Both the position numbers and the translations under genes were made by a program. Positions 5,186 through 5,284 of a stretch of 5,284 bases of DNA are shown piece after piece. Numbering within the stretch: the first letter of the stretch is position 1; each line of letters starts with the position of its first letter. This stretch comes from JAAYCI01 sp964472465 (lineage in GTDB: Bacteria; Bacillota; Clostridia; Oscillospirales; Ruminococcaceae), in NCBI GenBank assembly GCA_964472465.1, contig CAYYLW010000168.1, positions 1 to 5,284 on the forward strand, written 5' to 3'. The notes under the pieces were generated by a model that made no database searches, was not told where the DNA came from, and saw only the letters and a program-made list of their open reading frames with translations.

Positions 5186-5195
5186 AGATTATAGT
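5166..5195 (+). promoter_or_regulatory. Promoter overlapping the mgsA terminator, reading out of the window
   Basis: TTGACG (5166-5171, five of six) sits in the loop and inner stem of the mgsA terminator. After an 18-bp spacer comes TATAGT (5190-5195, five of six). The predicted start near 5202 begins an RNA whose gene lies beyond the window. Confidence 0.6.
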
Positions 5196-5201
5196 ATATA
5201 A

Positions 5202-5284
5202 GCACGCTTTATTACTTTAGAGCAAGCGGAGAAGGCAAACCTACGGAATGAGCCCTTACCGTATATGGCATTTGTTTTTTAGGT
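5202..5284 (+). other. Start of an untranslated leader running off the window
   Basis: I see no gene start with a ribosome binding site here. A TACGG/CCGTA stem (5242-5246 with 5258-5262) is followed by a T-run at 5275-5280, which could be a weak terminator or part of an attenuator. The stretch is too short to classify. Confidence 0.35.

Overview
The window looks like chromosomal DNA from a GC-rich low-copy Gram-positive, most likely a gut Clostridia (Oscillospiraceae/Ruminococcaceae-like). This is inferred from strong AGGAGG-type ribosome binding sites, compact GC-rich intrinsic terminators, TTG/GTG starts and the gene families present. It is not proven by any marker gene.

Left half, minus strand (read right to left): a membrane-anchored SGNH/GDSL-type hydrolase with a long Pro/Thr repeat tail (3080-1689), then a stop/start-overlapping single-pass membrane protein of unknown function (1689-1213). 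Next come a perfect-consensus sigma-A promoter buried in the end of that gene (1241-1212), a roughly 200-nt structured leader ending in a strong intrinsic terminator (1052-1001), and a CNNM/CBS-domain (HlyC/CorC-type) transporter-like gene that starts only 29 nt after the terminator and runs off the window (971-1). The promoter-leader-terminator-gene order is that of an attenuation or riboswitch-type control unit. I could not assign it to a known class.

Middle: a 435-bp divergent intergenic region (3081-3515) with candidate promoters on both strands, a terminator-like hairpin and another long hairpin.

Right half, plus strand: a VTT/TVP38-TMEM64 (DedA-superfamily) membrane protein (3516-4232), then an extended -10 promoter and a two-gene unit. 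The first gene is a 79-aa HPr-like protein that keeps the regulatory-serine region but lacks the phosphocarrier histidine (4355-4594). The second is methylglyoxal synthase mgsA (4613-5083). A terminator follows, overlapped by a further promoter that points out of the window.

The most interesting feature is the pairing of a histidine-less HPr with mgsA. In Bacillus subtilis the histidine-less HPr paralogue Crh binds and inhibits MgsA, but it is encoded elsewhere. Here a Crh-like protein sits 18 nt upstream of mgsA, suggesting a dedicated regulator-enzyme operon controlling the methylglyoxal bypass of glycolysis. The second most interesting feature is the unassigned leader RNA of the CNNM gene.
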